From positions 104,854-168,853 of the forward strand of contig NZ_VYKK01000030.1 of the NCBI RefSeq assembly GCF_008710135.1: DNA of 64,000 nt. The letters are read 5' to 3'. This stretch comes from Paenibacillus spiritus. Lineage in GTDB: Bacteria; Bacillota; Bacilli; Paenibacillales; Paenibacillaceae. Of this stretch, positions 32,856-41,040 are shown piece by piece. The first letter of the stretch is position 1; the number at the start of each line of letters is the position of its first letter. The position numbers and the translations under genes are program-made. The notes below the pieces were generated by a model. It made no database searches, was not told where the DNA came from, and saw only the letters and a list, made by a program, of their open reading frames with translations.

Positions 32856-34130
32856 CTAGCGCTCTCTCAGAAGCACCCGGCGGCCGACGGCGGCCATGAG
32901 CACAATCATGAATCCTCCGACCACAAGCTGCATGCCGTAGACTTGGGTCCAATGCGGCCAATCCTTGATCCATTCGTAGATCTGCCCGCCGACAAGCGGC
33001 CCGAAGAACGCTGCCAGACCGGTCAGAGAAGAGTAGACGGCCATGTACATCGGCCGCTCCTTCTTCGGCGTATCCCCGATCATATAGTTGAAGGCGAGCT
33101 GGTTGAAGCCGCCGATGCCGATCCCATAGATCATATGCGCCGCCAGAAGCACGGCCAGCATCGGCAGCGCGGACAGCAGCCCCCAGGTCAGCGAGGACAG
33201 GGCGATGACCGGCAGCGTCCAGAAGAGCAGCTTCTTATTGCTGTGCCGGGCATTCAGATTCCCCCAGAAGTAGAAGCCCGCCATCATGCAGACGGTCTGG
33301 GTGACATTCAGCAGAGACAGCGTCTTGTAGTTGATGTCCAGCAGTTCGAGCATGACATAGGAGTAGAGCGGAATGACCAGATTCTGCAGCAGCAGCCATG
33401 CCGCCAGGAACAGGGTGGAACGCATGAAGCCGGCGTCGTTCAGCGGTTTTTTGAACATCGGCCAGAAGCGGTTCTCCTCCGACTTCTCGAATTCCACATC
33501 CGGGTAGAAGAAGAAGATGACCACATTCGACAGCGCAAAGACCCAGACCACGATATACAGAATCAGAAACCCGTGCCCGCCCGGATAGCGGTCGAGCAGG
33601 ATGCCGCCTCCGAACATCGCCAGGCTCCCCAGCGCGTTCAGAAGCGTATTGCGGATGCCGAAATAACGTCCGCGCACGCGCGCCGGGACAAGGTCTCCGA
33701 TGACGGAACTCCAGAGTACTCCGCCTGCCGTTCCGAAGAACGCTGCAACCGAATACAGAAGAATAAAGGCGGCAACCCAATAGGACTGAGGAAGAAGAAG
33801 CGGGATCAGTCCGGTGGATATCCAGAGAACCCGATGAAGACCGATAAAGGTGACGAGCGCCCATTTGCGGCTCGGCAGCTTCTGGATGAAGAAGGCGACG
33901 GCGATCTGGCCGATGTTCGCCAGTGTCGTAATTGCCAGCACGAAGCCGATTTGGCCGGATGTCGCCCCGAGATAGAGCAGAAAGCCGGTCAGAAACTGAC
34001 CCTGAAGCAGCACCTGGAAGATCGTGGAGGGAACTCCCTCCCAGGTAGCCATGTATAAATTTTTGCGGTGAACGGAGAGTCCCTTTCTGGCGGGAACAGG
34101 ATTCCCGGACCGGCCGAGCTTGATATTCAT
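32856..34130 (-). CDS. MFS transporter
   Basis: 424 aa, 12 hydrophobic segments. Family-specific features include KNLYMATWEGVPSTIFQVLL at the start of helix 1, VIGDLVPARVRGRYFGIRNT in the cytoplasmic loop after helix 4 and an aromatic helix 10. VPARVRGRYFGIRN is typical of a Firmicute MFS subgroup with unknown substrates. Driven by the promoter at 34169-34196; the oxidoreductase gene lies 37 bp downstream. Confidence 0.88.
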   Translation of the reverse strand: MNIKLGRSGNPVPARKGLSVHRKNLYMATWEGVPSTIFQVLLQGQFLTGFLLYLGATSGQIGFVLAITTLANIGQIAVAFFIQKLPSRKWALVTFIGLHRVLWISTGLIPLLLPQSYWVAAFILLYSVAAFFGTAGGVLWSSVIGDLVPARVRGRYFGIRNTLLNALGSLAMFGGGILLDRYPGGHGFLILYIVVWVFALSNVVIFFFYPDVEFEKSEENRFWPMFKKPLNDAGFMRSTLFLAAWLLLQNLVIPLYSYVMLELLDINYKTLSLLNVTQTVCMMAGFYFWGNLNARHSNKKLLFWTLPVIALSSLTWGLLSALPMLAVLLAAHMIYGIGIGGFNQLAFNYMIGDTPKKERPMYMAVYSSLTGLAAFFGPLVGGQIYEWIKDWPHWTQVYGMQLVVGGFMIVLMAAVGRRVLLRER

Positions 34131-34168
34131 GGTGTCTTGACACTCCTTTGACGCGGACGTATGGCCTC

Positions 34169-34196
34169 ATTCTACCCGACCGTCGCAGGGCGTCAA
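34169..34196 (-). promoter_or_regulatory. sigma-A promoter of the MFS-oxidoreductase pair
   Basis: Minus strand: -35 TTGACG (34196-34191), 16-bp spacer, -10 TAGAAT (34174-34169), 39 bp upstream of the MFS start. Confidence 0.6.
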
Positions 34197-34226
34197 TACG
34201 AGAGAATTCCAAAAACGTTTGGAGGT

Positions 34227-35639
34227 TTATCTTCCTCCCGGAGAAATCGGCAAATACAGGGAGAACGTGCTGCCCTTGCCCTCCTCGCTGTTCAGTACAA
34301 TAAACCCGCCCAGCAGGCGAGCCAGGTCCCGGCTGATTGACAGTCCCAGACCCGTACCGCCGTACTGGCGGCTGATCGTGCCGTCGGCTTGCTGGAACGC
34401 CTCAAATATGCGGACATGCTTGTTCTTCGCTATTCCGATTCCGGTATCCCGGACATCGAAGGCGATCCATTCCGTCTCCCGCTTGCCGTCCCGGCGGCGT
34501 TCGGTTCTGATCGTCAGGCTGACTCCGCCGCTGTGGGTGAACTTGAAGGCATTGGAGAGCAGGTTCCGGAGAATCTGCTGGATGCGCTGAGGATCGGAGA
34601 CGATAAAGTCAGGCAGGCCCTCCCGCTCTACCAGTTCGAACTGAAGGCCCTTCTGCCGGGCGATAACATCGAATTGCTGCCAGACAAGAACCGGAATCTC
34701 ACTGACGCTGATAATTTCATTGGCGACTTCCAGCTTGCCCGCCTCAACTTTGGAGAGATCAAGAATATCATTGATAAGCAGCAGCAGATCCTGGCCCGAA
34801 CGGTGAATGATGGAGCCGTAGACCGAAATCTCTTCCCCGGTCAGCGAACCTTCATGCTCCTCGACCATCTGCGAGAGATTGATGATGCTGTTGAGCGGGG
34901 TGCGCAGCTCGTGCGACATATTGGCCAGAAATTCCGATTTATACTGGGAGGCAATCATCAGCTGCTTGGCCCGCTCCTCCAGAACGATCTTGTTCTTGTG
35001 CAGCTCTTCCGTCTGTTCGGAGAGCAGACGGTTGGCCTGCTGGATCTGCTGCGAACGCATATGCTCCAGATGGAAGTCCCGGGCGATAAGGCCGAACAGG
35101 ATACTGAGCACAACACCGCCAGGCAGCGTAGCCGGCATAATATCGGTCATATATCGGCCGAAAGGGATCACGCCGAAGACCGCGATGTTCACCGTGTTCA
35201 GGATATTGATGACGAGAATGACAATCAAGCCCTTCACAAGGACCGAAGTCCGGGAACGCCGGAGCCAGGGAGTCATTGCCGCAGCCGCCAGCCCCAAGAG
35301 AGAAAGGTTGAGCACCCCGACATAAGCGGCGGGGGTGAGCCCAAAGGTAAGGCGCATCAGTCCGGTGCCGATACCGATCACAATCAGCAGAAGCGGCTGC
35401 GGATAGGCTACGGCGGAGATGATAAGCGGCACGATGCGCAGATCAAAGATGACGTTCTCGTCGAGCTTGTATCCGAAGAACGAGCTCGTCCATCCGGCAA
35501 AGATGGCGATAAGCACCCAGCCCGCCGTCTTCAGGTGAACCGGAGCTCTGCCGAGCACATGTTTATAAATCACATTGCCTATGTATGCTACGGTAATCAG
35601 AACCGCCGTATTAATTAGAAATACCTTGATATATTCCAT
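34227..35639 (-). CDS. sensor histidine kinase with 5TM-LytS-like sensor
   Basis: 470 aa. Residues 1-185 hold five to six helices of the LytS-like 5TM type (VFLINTAVLITVAYIGNVIY, then VPLIISAVAYPQPLLLIVIG). A coiled coil, HisKA with phospho-acceptor in FLANMSHELRTPLNSIINLS (about residue 245), and HATPase with N-box RNLLSNAFKFTH, DTGIGI and GTGLGLSIS follow. No receiver domain or adjacent response regulator, so it is an orphan kinase or part of a phosphorelay (Spo0A-type). ATG 35639 has AGGAG 7 nt upstream; the longer in-frame start at 35684 has none. Confidence 0.92.
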   Translation of the reverse strand: MEYIKVFLINTAVLITVAYIGNVIYKHVLGRAPVHLKTAGWVLIAIFAGWTSSFFGYKLDENVIFDLRIVPLIISAVAYPQPLLLIVIGIGTGLMRLTFGLTPAAYVGVLNLSLLGLAAAAMTPWLRRSRTSVLVKGLIVILVINILNTVNIAVFGVIPFGRYMTDIMPATLPGGVVLSILFGLIARDFHLEHMRSQQIQQANRLLSEQTEELHKNKIVLEERAKQLMIASQYKSEFLANMSHELRTPLNSIINLSQMVEEHEGSLTGEEISVYGSIIHRSGQDLLLLINDILDLSKVEAGKLEVANEIISVSEIPVLVWQQFDVIARQKGLQFELVEREGLPDFIVSDPQRIQQILRNLLSNAFKFTHSGGVSLTIRTERRRDGKRETEWIAFDVRDTGIGIAKNKHVRIFEAFQQADGTISRQYGGTGLGLSISRDLARLLGGFIVLNSEEGKGSTFSLYLPISPGGR

Positions 35640-35754
35640 GGGTTCACTCCTGCCGGTTCCTCCATATTTATACAGCCTATTCATATCCAGTATTTATCTT
35701 ATCATAGGCCGGAAGATTAAGCATGGGAACAGAAGGTTCTCCGTCCAAAAGAAA

Positions 35755-35788
35755 AAGAAGCGCAAATCAGGCTCGATTTGCGCTTCTT
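35755..35788 (-). terminator. terminator overlapping the end of the 92-aa gene
   Basis: A 14-bp perfect stem (35755-35768 with 35775-35788) and U-rich tail on the minus strand. The right arm includes the last codons of the preceding gene. Confidence 0.75.
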
Positions 35789-36045
35789 CCCGTGAACATC
35801 AGCCACGGCTTGAACGGATTCAGCCGCATTCGCCGCTGCACTGCGCTTCCGGAAGAACCGGCTGCCGGAAGGACTTCGTAGAGAGAGGCGGCGTCCACCG
35901 CATGTTCAGGCTCCGTCTCTACCCCTGTCTCGGGGAGTATATAATACCGGGTATGATACGTCGAGATCAGGTCTCCCTGCTGCGTCATTACCCGGTCTCC
36001 TTGAATTTCAAGGATTCTCCCCGATATAACGTGCGATCGGTACAT
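35767..36045 (-). CDS. hypothetical protein, 92 aa
   Basis: Unknown family. MYRSHVISGRILEIQGDRVM and QQGDLISTYHTRYYILPETG suggest a small beta-barrel-like N-terminal half; the C-terminal third is basic and Pro/Ser-rich. ATG 36045 is preferred because AGAGG lies 8 nt upstream. 78 bp downstream of csbD on the same strand; may be cotranscribed. Confidence 0.6.
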   Translation of the reverse strand: MYRSHVISGRILEIQGDRVMTQQGDLISTYHTRYYILPETGVETEPEHAVDAASLYEVLPAAGSSGSAVQRRMRLNPFKPWLMFTGRSANRA

Positions 36046-36123
36046 GGACATCGCCTCTTCATTTAGACATTTAGATATGAAAGAATCCATCCGGCCGGGC
36101 CGGCCTGATTCATGAAGATCCGG

Positions 36124-36327
36124 TTAATCGCGATGGGAACGTCCCCAGGAAGTATATTCTTCTTCCGCAGCTTCTTTAGTGTGTCCGTAACGTTCTTGAA
36201 GCTTGCCGACCAGCTTGTCCTTCTCGCCGTCAATGACATCGAGATCGTCATCGGTCAGTTTGCCCCACTGCTTCTTAGCTTCGCCCTTCAGCTGATTCCA
36301 TTTTCCCTTGAATACATGGCTGTCCAT
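36124..36327 (-). CDS. CsbD family stress protein
   Basis: 67 aa: KGKWNQLKGEAKKQWGKLTD, DDLDVIDGEKDKLVGKLQER and YGHTKEAAEEEY are diagnostic of CsbD, a small helical protein of the general stress response. ATG 36327 has AAGGAG 8 nt upstream. A GGGTAA element about 45 bp upstream resembles a sigma-B -10 but lacks a good -35. Faces away from the electron-transfer locus. Confidence 0.9.
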   Translation of the reverse strand: MDSHVFKGKWNQLKGEAKKQWGKLTDDDLDVIDGEKDKLVGKLQERYGHTKEAAEEEYTSWGRSHRD

Positions 36328-36517
36328 TTCGATCACTCCTTCAGTTGATGTCGATCATACCTAACATTACCCGTCCCCCTCTGGAGTGAATCCGCGTTGA
36401 AAAGGGAGACGATGCTGAAATAAGTCGCATTTTGTCACATAATCATGGAGGATTAGCATTCTATTTTCATTAAAAATTTGATATAATTCAAGATGCGAAT
36501 CGGGAAGTTGCGGGGAT

Positions 36518-36535
36518 ATGTGATAATATTCACAT
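36518..36535. promoter_or_regulatory. Rex/FNR-type palindrome ATGTGA-N6-TCACAT
   Basis: Perfect 6-bp arms. The core TGTGA-N6-TCACA is the FNR/CRP consensus of Firmicutes, and TGTGAT-N4-TTCACA differs from the Rex consensus by one base. It lies about 30 bp past the TATAAT at 36482-36487, a repressing position for that start. Confidence 0.65.
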
Positions 36536-36678
36536 GATTTCTTTTGTCAAGATGTTAAAGTACCATCGGGCCTCAAAGCTATTTCTTAAAATTTGGGTAA
36601 TATTAGGGTGACTTGATTCGGCAATTCGTCGAATTAAGGCCATTAGCCCTAGATTCAAAGTGACAAAAATCATTTATA

Positions 36679-36696
36679 AAGTGATTAATATCACTT
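36679..36696. promoter_or_regulatory. second GTGA-N6-TCAC palindrome
   Basis: AAGTGATTAATATCACTT, perfect 7-bp arms with a 4-bp spacer, 72 bp upstream of the lipoprotein start. Same GTGA/TCAC half-sites as the first palindrome, so the same regulator may bind both. Confidence 0.55.
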
Positions 36697-36767
36697 CCAT
36701 TTGTTATTAAAATGTTTTACATTTTAATATATATATTTTAAACTAATCTTTTGGAGGTCATCAAATC

Positions 36768-37331
36768 ATGAAAAAAGTAACAGCAGTAGCTACAAGCGCT
36801 CTTCTTCTCGGTCTGCTCGCCGCAGGTTGCGGCAACAATAACGACAACAACAACGCTGCCAGCTCGGCCGCTCCGACAACCGCTCCTGCGGCTTCCGTAG
36901 CTCCGGCTTCCGCCGCACCGGCCGCATCGACGGCTCCTGCCGCTTCCGTAGCGCCTGCCGGCGAGTACAAAGACGGCACTTATGAAGCTACCGGCGAAAT
37001 GGACGCTGAATCCGGCTGGGCCGACAAAGCAGTGGTAACCGTTACCAACGGCCAGATCTCGGCTGTGAAGTTCACAGGCGTTGACAAAGACGGCAACGAC
37101 AAGCAGGAATTCTCCAAGGCCGGCAAGTACGGCATGAAGGAGAAGAATCCTAAGGCACAGGGCGAATGGCATGAAGAAATCGCCAAGGCTGAAGAATACT
37201 ACATGGCCAACCTGGGCAAAGCCCCTACTTTTGACGCTGAAGGCAAGACAGACGCTATCTCCGGCGTATCCATCCATGTAGGCAACTTCTGGACGCTGGC
37301 TGACAAAGCCCTCGAAAGCGCCAAACAGTAA
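36768..37331 (+). CDS. FMN-binding domain lipoprotein, PplA-like
   Basis: 187 aa. Lipoprotein signal MKKVTAVATSALLLGLLAAG with lipobox LAAGC, an Ala/Pro/Ser-rich spacer of about 40 residues that can span the wall, and one FMN-binding domain (about residues 65-185). DAISGVS near residue 162-168 fits the covalent flavinylation motif, so Ser168 is the likely FMN-bearing residue after ApbE action. Listeria PplA has two such domains; this has one. A 59-bp gap separates it from the NADH dehydrogenase gene, so it can receive electrons exported by that enzyme's quinone (inference). Confidence 0.88.
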   Translation: MKKVTAVATSALLLGLLAAGCGNNNDNNNAASSAAPTTAPAASVAPASAAPAASTAPAASVAPAGEYKDGTYEATGEMDAESGWADKAVVTVTNGQISAVKFTGVDKDGNDKQEFSKAGKYGMKEKNPKAQGEWHEEIAKAEEYYMANLGKAPTFDAEGKTDAISGVSIHVGNFWTLADKALESAKQ

Positions 37332-37390
37332 TTCCCGGTTCCATCACTCGCACACTCGCAGGCTAATCCGATGAACGAGGTGAATTTCAG

Positions 37391-39277
37391 TTGAAGAGAA
37401 TAGTTGTTTTGGGCGGCGGTTACGGCGGCGTGCTGACGGCCAAGAAACTGGCAAAGAAATTAAAGAACAACCCAGATGTACAAATCACACTGATTGACCG
37501 GAATCCCTACCACACGCTTCTGACCGAACTGCATGAGGTTTCCGCCAGCCGCGCTCCGGAAGATTCCATCAAGATTGACCTGAAGAAGATATTCGCCGGT
37601 CTCAAGGTTGATGTCGTCCTCGACGAGATCTCCAACATTGACTTCAAAGGCAAGAGCCTGAAGTCGGACAAAGCGACCTATGAATACGACTATCTGGTCA
37701 TCGGTACAGGCAGCAAGCCGACGTACTTCGGAATCCCGGGTGCCGAAGAAAACACGTTCTCCTTCTGGTCCTACGACGATGCCGTCGCTCTGAAACGCCA
37801 GATCCGCGACATGTTCACCGCTGGCGCCAAGGAGAAGAATGCGGCGGTTCGCCGTTCGATGCTCACCTTCGTTATCATCGGCGCAGGCTTTACCGGCGTG
37901 GAGCTGGTTGGCGAAATGGCCGAGTACCGTGATGAACTGTGCAAGGAATTCTACATTGATCCGTCCGAAGTACGGCTGATCGTCGCCGATATGGCGCCGA
38001 AGATCCTGCCGATTCTGCCTGACAAGCTGATTCAGAAGGCCGAACAGCACCTCCGCAAGCTGAACGTCGAGATCGTTACCGGCGCGAAGATTACGGAAGT
38101 CGGCAAGGGCTCGGTTGCTCTCGGCGAGAAGAACCTCGTCAGCGCCAACACGATCGTATGGACAGCAGGTGTCGAAGGCTCCGAGCTGGTCGGCACGCTG
38201 GATGATATCCAGCAGCAGGGCCGCAAGCGCATCGTTACAGACGCGCATCTCGAGAGCGTCGATCACAAGAACGTCTATGTAGTCGGCGACAACATCTTCT
38301 ACATTCCGGAAGGCGAACAGCGTCCGGTGCCGCAGATGGTTGAGAATGCCGAACTGGCGGCTCCGGTGATCGCCAACAACATTGTTGCCGATATGAACGG
38401 AACGCCGAAGAAGGCCTACAAACCGGCTTTCCACGGAACCATGGTTTCGATCGGAAGCCGCTACGGCGTAGCTAATGTCGGTCTTCCGAACAAAATGTTC
38501 ATGCTAACCGGCTTCATGGCCATGTTCGCCAAGCACATGATCAATATTTATTACCTGTCCGGCGTCGTTGGCTTCAACAAGGTCTGGACCTACATGATGC
38601 ACGAGTTCTTCCATGTGGAGAACCGCAGAAGCTTCGTTGGCGGACACTTCTCCAAGCGTTCCCCGAACTTCTGGCTGGTGCCCCTCCGCATTCTGCTCGG
38701 CAGCATGTGGCTCTATGAAGGGATCGACAAGCTGAAGAAGATTATCGACCAGGGCTGGCACAAGATCTTCCTGATCCCCGCCGCTCCGTACCTGAAGGAC
38801 GCTACTTCGGCGGCCAGCCAGGCGGTTGATAATGTCAAGGATACGGTCGACGCCCAATCGGCGGCATCCACGGTACAGTCGGCTTCCGAAGCCGTCTCCG
38901 CGCTGCCGGTTCCAAAGTTCATCTACAACATTACGAACTGGTTCATGGATCTGATGTTCTACAAGCCGGACGGCAACTACACGTTCCTGGCCAAATGGTT
39001 CCAGCTCGGCATGGTCTGCGCCGAGATTGTACTTGGCGTTATGCTGATCGTCGGTCTGTTCACCGCCCTGTCCTCGATCGCTACGATCGGAATGGCGGTT
39101 ATGATCTGGACGACCAAAATGGCATCCACGGAAATGCTCTGGTACGTGGGCGCCGCCATCGCCTGCATCGGCGGTTCGGGCAGCGTCTTCGGTCTGGACT
39201 ACTACGTATTGCCTTGGCTCAAGAAGCGGTGGAAACGCCTGCCTATTGTACGTCGCTGGTATCTGTATACGGACTGA
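37391..39277 (+). CDS. type II NADH dehydrogenase with C-terminal membrane domain (Ndh2-like)
   Basis: 628 aa. Residues 1-400 are a classical NDH-2: FAD motif VVLGGGYGGVLTAKKL, NAD motif FVIIGAGFTGVELVGE, and VYVVGDNIF near residue 295. The rest is extra: helices WLVPLRILLGSMWLYEGID, a linker of about 70 residues, then AEIVLGVMLIVGLFTAL and further helices of DoxX-like type. Ordinary NDH-2 is about 400 aa; the Listeria Ndh2 for extracellular electron transfer is about the same size as this one and also has a C-terminal membrane domain. TTG 37391 with GAGGTG 8 nt upstream. Confidence 0.9.
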   Translation: MKRIVVLGGGYGGVLTAKKLAKKLKNNPDVQITLIDRNPYHTLLTELHEVSASRAPEDSIKIDLKKIFAGLKVDVVLDEISNIDFKGKSLKSDKATYEYDYLVIGTGSKPTYFGIPGAEENTFSFWSYDDAVALKRQIRDMFTAGAKEKNAAVRRSMLTFVIIGAGFTGVELVGEMAEYRDELCKEFYIDPSEVRLIVADMAPKILPILPDKLIQKAEQHLRKLNVEIVTGAKITEVGKGSVALGEKNLVSANTIVWTAGVEGSELVGTLDDIQQQGRKRIVTDAHLESVDHKNVYVVGDNIFYIPEGEQRPVPQMVENAELAAPVIANNIVADMNGTPKKAYKPAFHGTMVSIGSRYGVANVGLPNKMFMLTGFMAMFAKHMINIYYLSGVVGFNKVWTYMMHEFFHVENRRSFVGGHFSKRSPNFWLVPLRILLGSMWLYEGIDKLKKIIDQGWHKIFLIPAAPYLKDATSAASQAVDNVKDTVDAQSAASTVQSASEAVSALPVPKFIYNITNWFMDLMFYKPDGNYTFLAKWFQLGMVCAEIVLGVMLIVGLFTALSSIATIGMAVMIWTTKMASTEMLWYVGAAIACIGGSGSVFGLDYYVLPWLKKRWKRLPIVRRWYLYTD

Positions 39278-39313
39278 TCCCGTTCATTATTAGTTCTCAT
39301 ATGCATCATCATC

Positions 39314-39345
39314 AGAGTAATGTGTCCTTAGAGGCACATTACTCT
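39314..39345 (+). terminator. hairpin after the NADH dehydrogenase gene
   Basis: An 11-bp perfect stem, AGAGTAATGTG (39314-39324) with 39335-39345, 10-nt loop. Only loosely followed by T's (a T8 run comes 12 bp later), so it may only partly separate the NDH unit from the prenyl synthase pair. Confidence 0.5.
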
Positions 39346-39447
39346 GCTTATTTCAGCCCCTTTTTTTTGTCCGCTCCTTCCGAGGTCCCGGAGAATGCGA
39401 CCTTTGAAGCGCAGCTTCGTAAAATACGGTAACAAGATTATGACAAG

Positions 39448-39493
39448 CGGTTTTGTGGGGATGGACAGGGACGACGCTGCTTCCGCAAAACCG
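39448..39493 (+). repeat. inverted repeat in the leader of the prenyl synthase pair
   Basis: CGGTTTTG (39448-39455) and CAAAACCG (39486-39493) enclose 30 bases with several GGG runs, ending 20 bp before the start codon. May fold in the mRNA leader. Confidence 0.45.
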
Positions 39494-39513
39494 AAGGTAA
39501 GGAGAGATTCTCT

Positions 39514-39981
39514 ATGCACCAAAAGCTTATGGAAGATACATTCCGGCGTCTTCAGGACGAACTTTCCCCTGTCGCCGGAATCCGGCTTTCTCTCTCTCCG
39601 GCGGAATGCGAGCGGCTGTTCCCGGTTATGGAACGCCATCATCTGGCTTACGACCGCAGGGTCTCCCTGCTGGCGATTCAGACCATCCTGATCCAGGCCG
39701 CAAGGCGGCACCAGGAATGCGCCCAAGGCCATCCCGAACTGGTGCGGGCTATTCTGGACGGCGACTATCTCTACAGCTTCTATCTCCAATATGCGCTTAA
39801 ATATCAGGAGCTTGATCTGGTCGCCTACCTGGCCCCCCATGTCAAGAAGCTGCAAATCCGGCGAGCCGCCGGCGAGCTGGAAGAGCCGGACTGGGCTTCT
39901 CTCTTCTCCCGCTATCTGGAGAAGGAGAGCAAGGCGGCTCCGCCCAAGCTTGCGAATCATGCAATCGGACAGGTGGTTTAG
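39514..39981 (+). CDS. heptaprenyl diphosphate synthase component I-like (HepS)
   Basis: 155 aa, shorter than HepS of B. subtilis (about 250 aa). ILDGDYLYSFYLQYALKYQE and LVAYLAPHVKKLQIRRAAGE match the conserved region of the small regulatory subunit of heterodimeric long-chain prenyl synthases. Lacks catalytic Asp motifs, as expected. It lies 3 bp before the catalytic subunit gene, so they are cotranslated. AGGAGA upstream of ATG 39514. Confidence 0.7.
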   Translation: MHQKLMEDTFRRLQDELSPVAGIRLSLSPAECERLFPVMERHHLAYDRRVSLLAIQTILIQAARRHQECAQGHPELVRAILDGDYLYSFYLQYALKYQELDLVAYLAPHVKKLQIRRAAGELEEPDWASLFSRYLEKESKAAPPKLANHAIGQVV

Positions 39982-39984
39982 ACA

Positions 39985-40971
39985 ATGCCCCTCAAGCTGC
40001 ACGAAGCTCTGGATATCAATCTGGATGAGATTAACCGGGAGATCGAGAATCTCGTCCTCAAGGACCGGGATGTAGCAGCCCGTTCGCCCTTGTCGCAGGG
40101 CATTCTGGAGCTGGTCCGCTCGGGCGGCAAGCGGCTCCGCCCGCTGCTTGTCGTCGTCGGCAGCCGTTTCGGTCCGAAGCCGGCCGGCCGGCGGACGCTG
40201 CAGCTTGCCGCAGCCGCGGAATTCATCCATGTCGCTTCACTCATTCACGACGACATCATCGACGGCGCCGAGCTCCGCCGGGGCGAGCCCGCGCTTCACA
40301 TGCGGACCGGAATTGCTCCGGCCGTTCATATCGGGAATTACATGTCGGCCCGTGTAATTGAGCTGCTGGCGCGTTATGCCGACAACGAGCAGCGTTATGT
40401 GCACGACCTGTCGGCGGTAGCTACCGCGCAGCTGTGCCTCGGCGAATACCAGCAGATGGAGCACGCTTTTGACTACAACCTGACGCTGGAGCAGTACCTG
40501 GAGAAGTCGATCAACAAAACCGCCATGCTGATGGCAACCTGCCTTCGGGTAGGCGCGCTCTCCTCGGGATGTTCCAATGAGACGGCCGACGAGCTCTACG
40601 CTTTCGGGGAGGCGCTGGGGATTTCCTTTCAGATTCAGGACGATCTCTTGGATTTCACCCAGTCCTCGGACGCGCTCGGCAAGCCGGCCGGAAGCGATCT
40701 GCGGCACGGACAGGTCACGCTGCCGGTCCTCTTCGCGCTGGAGGACCCGGCTCTTGCGCCGCAGATTCGGCGCATCGGGCCGCATTCGAGCGAATCGGAA
40801 CTGGCCGGGGTGCTGGAAGGCATCGGACAAAGCAGCGCGCTGCGCCGGACGGAGGCGGTCAGCCAGTCATATCTGGACCGGGCCGCCGCCATCGCCGAAC
40901 GGCTGAAGTCCCATCCGGCACAGTCCGATCTGGTCACGCTGCTGCGTTATTTCGCGGTTCGCGACCGTTAG
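39985..40971 (+). CDS. polyprenyl diphosphate synthase catalytic subunit (HepT/DmkB-like)
   Basis: 328 aa. First Asp-rich motif LIHDDIIDGAELRRG (DDxxD, about residue 83) and second QIQDDLLDFTQ (about residue 215) are intact, with GGKRLRP and KTAMLMATCLRVG between. Adds isopentenyl units to make the C30-C40 side chain of menaquinone. Position next to the Ndh2-like gene recalls dmkB of the Listeria locus, which supplies the demethylmenaquinone used by Ndh2. It may also be a housekeeping HepT; no menaquinone head genes are nearby. Confidence 0.88.
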   Translation: MPLKLHEALDINLDEINREIENLVLKDRDVAARSPLSQGILELVRSGGKRLRPLLVVVGSRFGPKPAGRRTLQLAAAAEFIHVASLIHDDIIDGAELRRGEPALHMRTGIAPAVHIGNYMSARVIELLARYADNEQRYVHDLSAVATAQLCLGEYQQMEHAFDYNLTLEQYLEKSINKTAMLMATCLRVGALSSGCSNETADELYAFGEALGISFQIQDDLLDFTQSSDALGKPAGSDLRHGQVTLPVLFALEDPALAPQIRRIGPHSSESELAGVLEGIGQSSALRRTEAVSQSYLDRAAAIAERLKSHPAQSDLVTLLRYFAVRDR

Positions 40972-40994
40972 CAGCCGAATACGAATCTATGCAC

Positions 40995-41036
40995 AAAAAA
41001 GCAGCCGCCCGGGGAACCGGGACCGGCTGCTTTTTT
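40995..41036. terminator. bidirectional terminator
   Basis: A 13-bp stem (40995-41007 with 41024-41036) with a T6 run on one side and A6 on the other, between the prenyl synthase gene and the convergent protease gene. Confidence 0.88.
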
Positions 41037-41040
41037 GGTG

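Larger units (their letters stand above)
36337..36767. other. long AT-rich leader before the electron-transfer genes
   Basis: 430 bp with no gene. It contains a perfect -10 TATAAT (36482-36487) with poor -35, the palindromes at 36518-36535 and 36679-36696, further AT-rich promoter-like sequence (TTTACA near 36716-36721) and a good ribosome binding site (TGGAGG) for the lipoprotein gene. The AT content contrasts sharply with its surroundings. Confidence 0.6.

Noticed and set aside
36328..36420. Sigma-B promoter for csbD (GGGTAA)
   Set aside because: No GTTT-type -35 at 12-15 bp; kept only as a remark.
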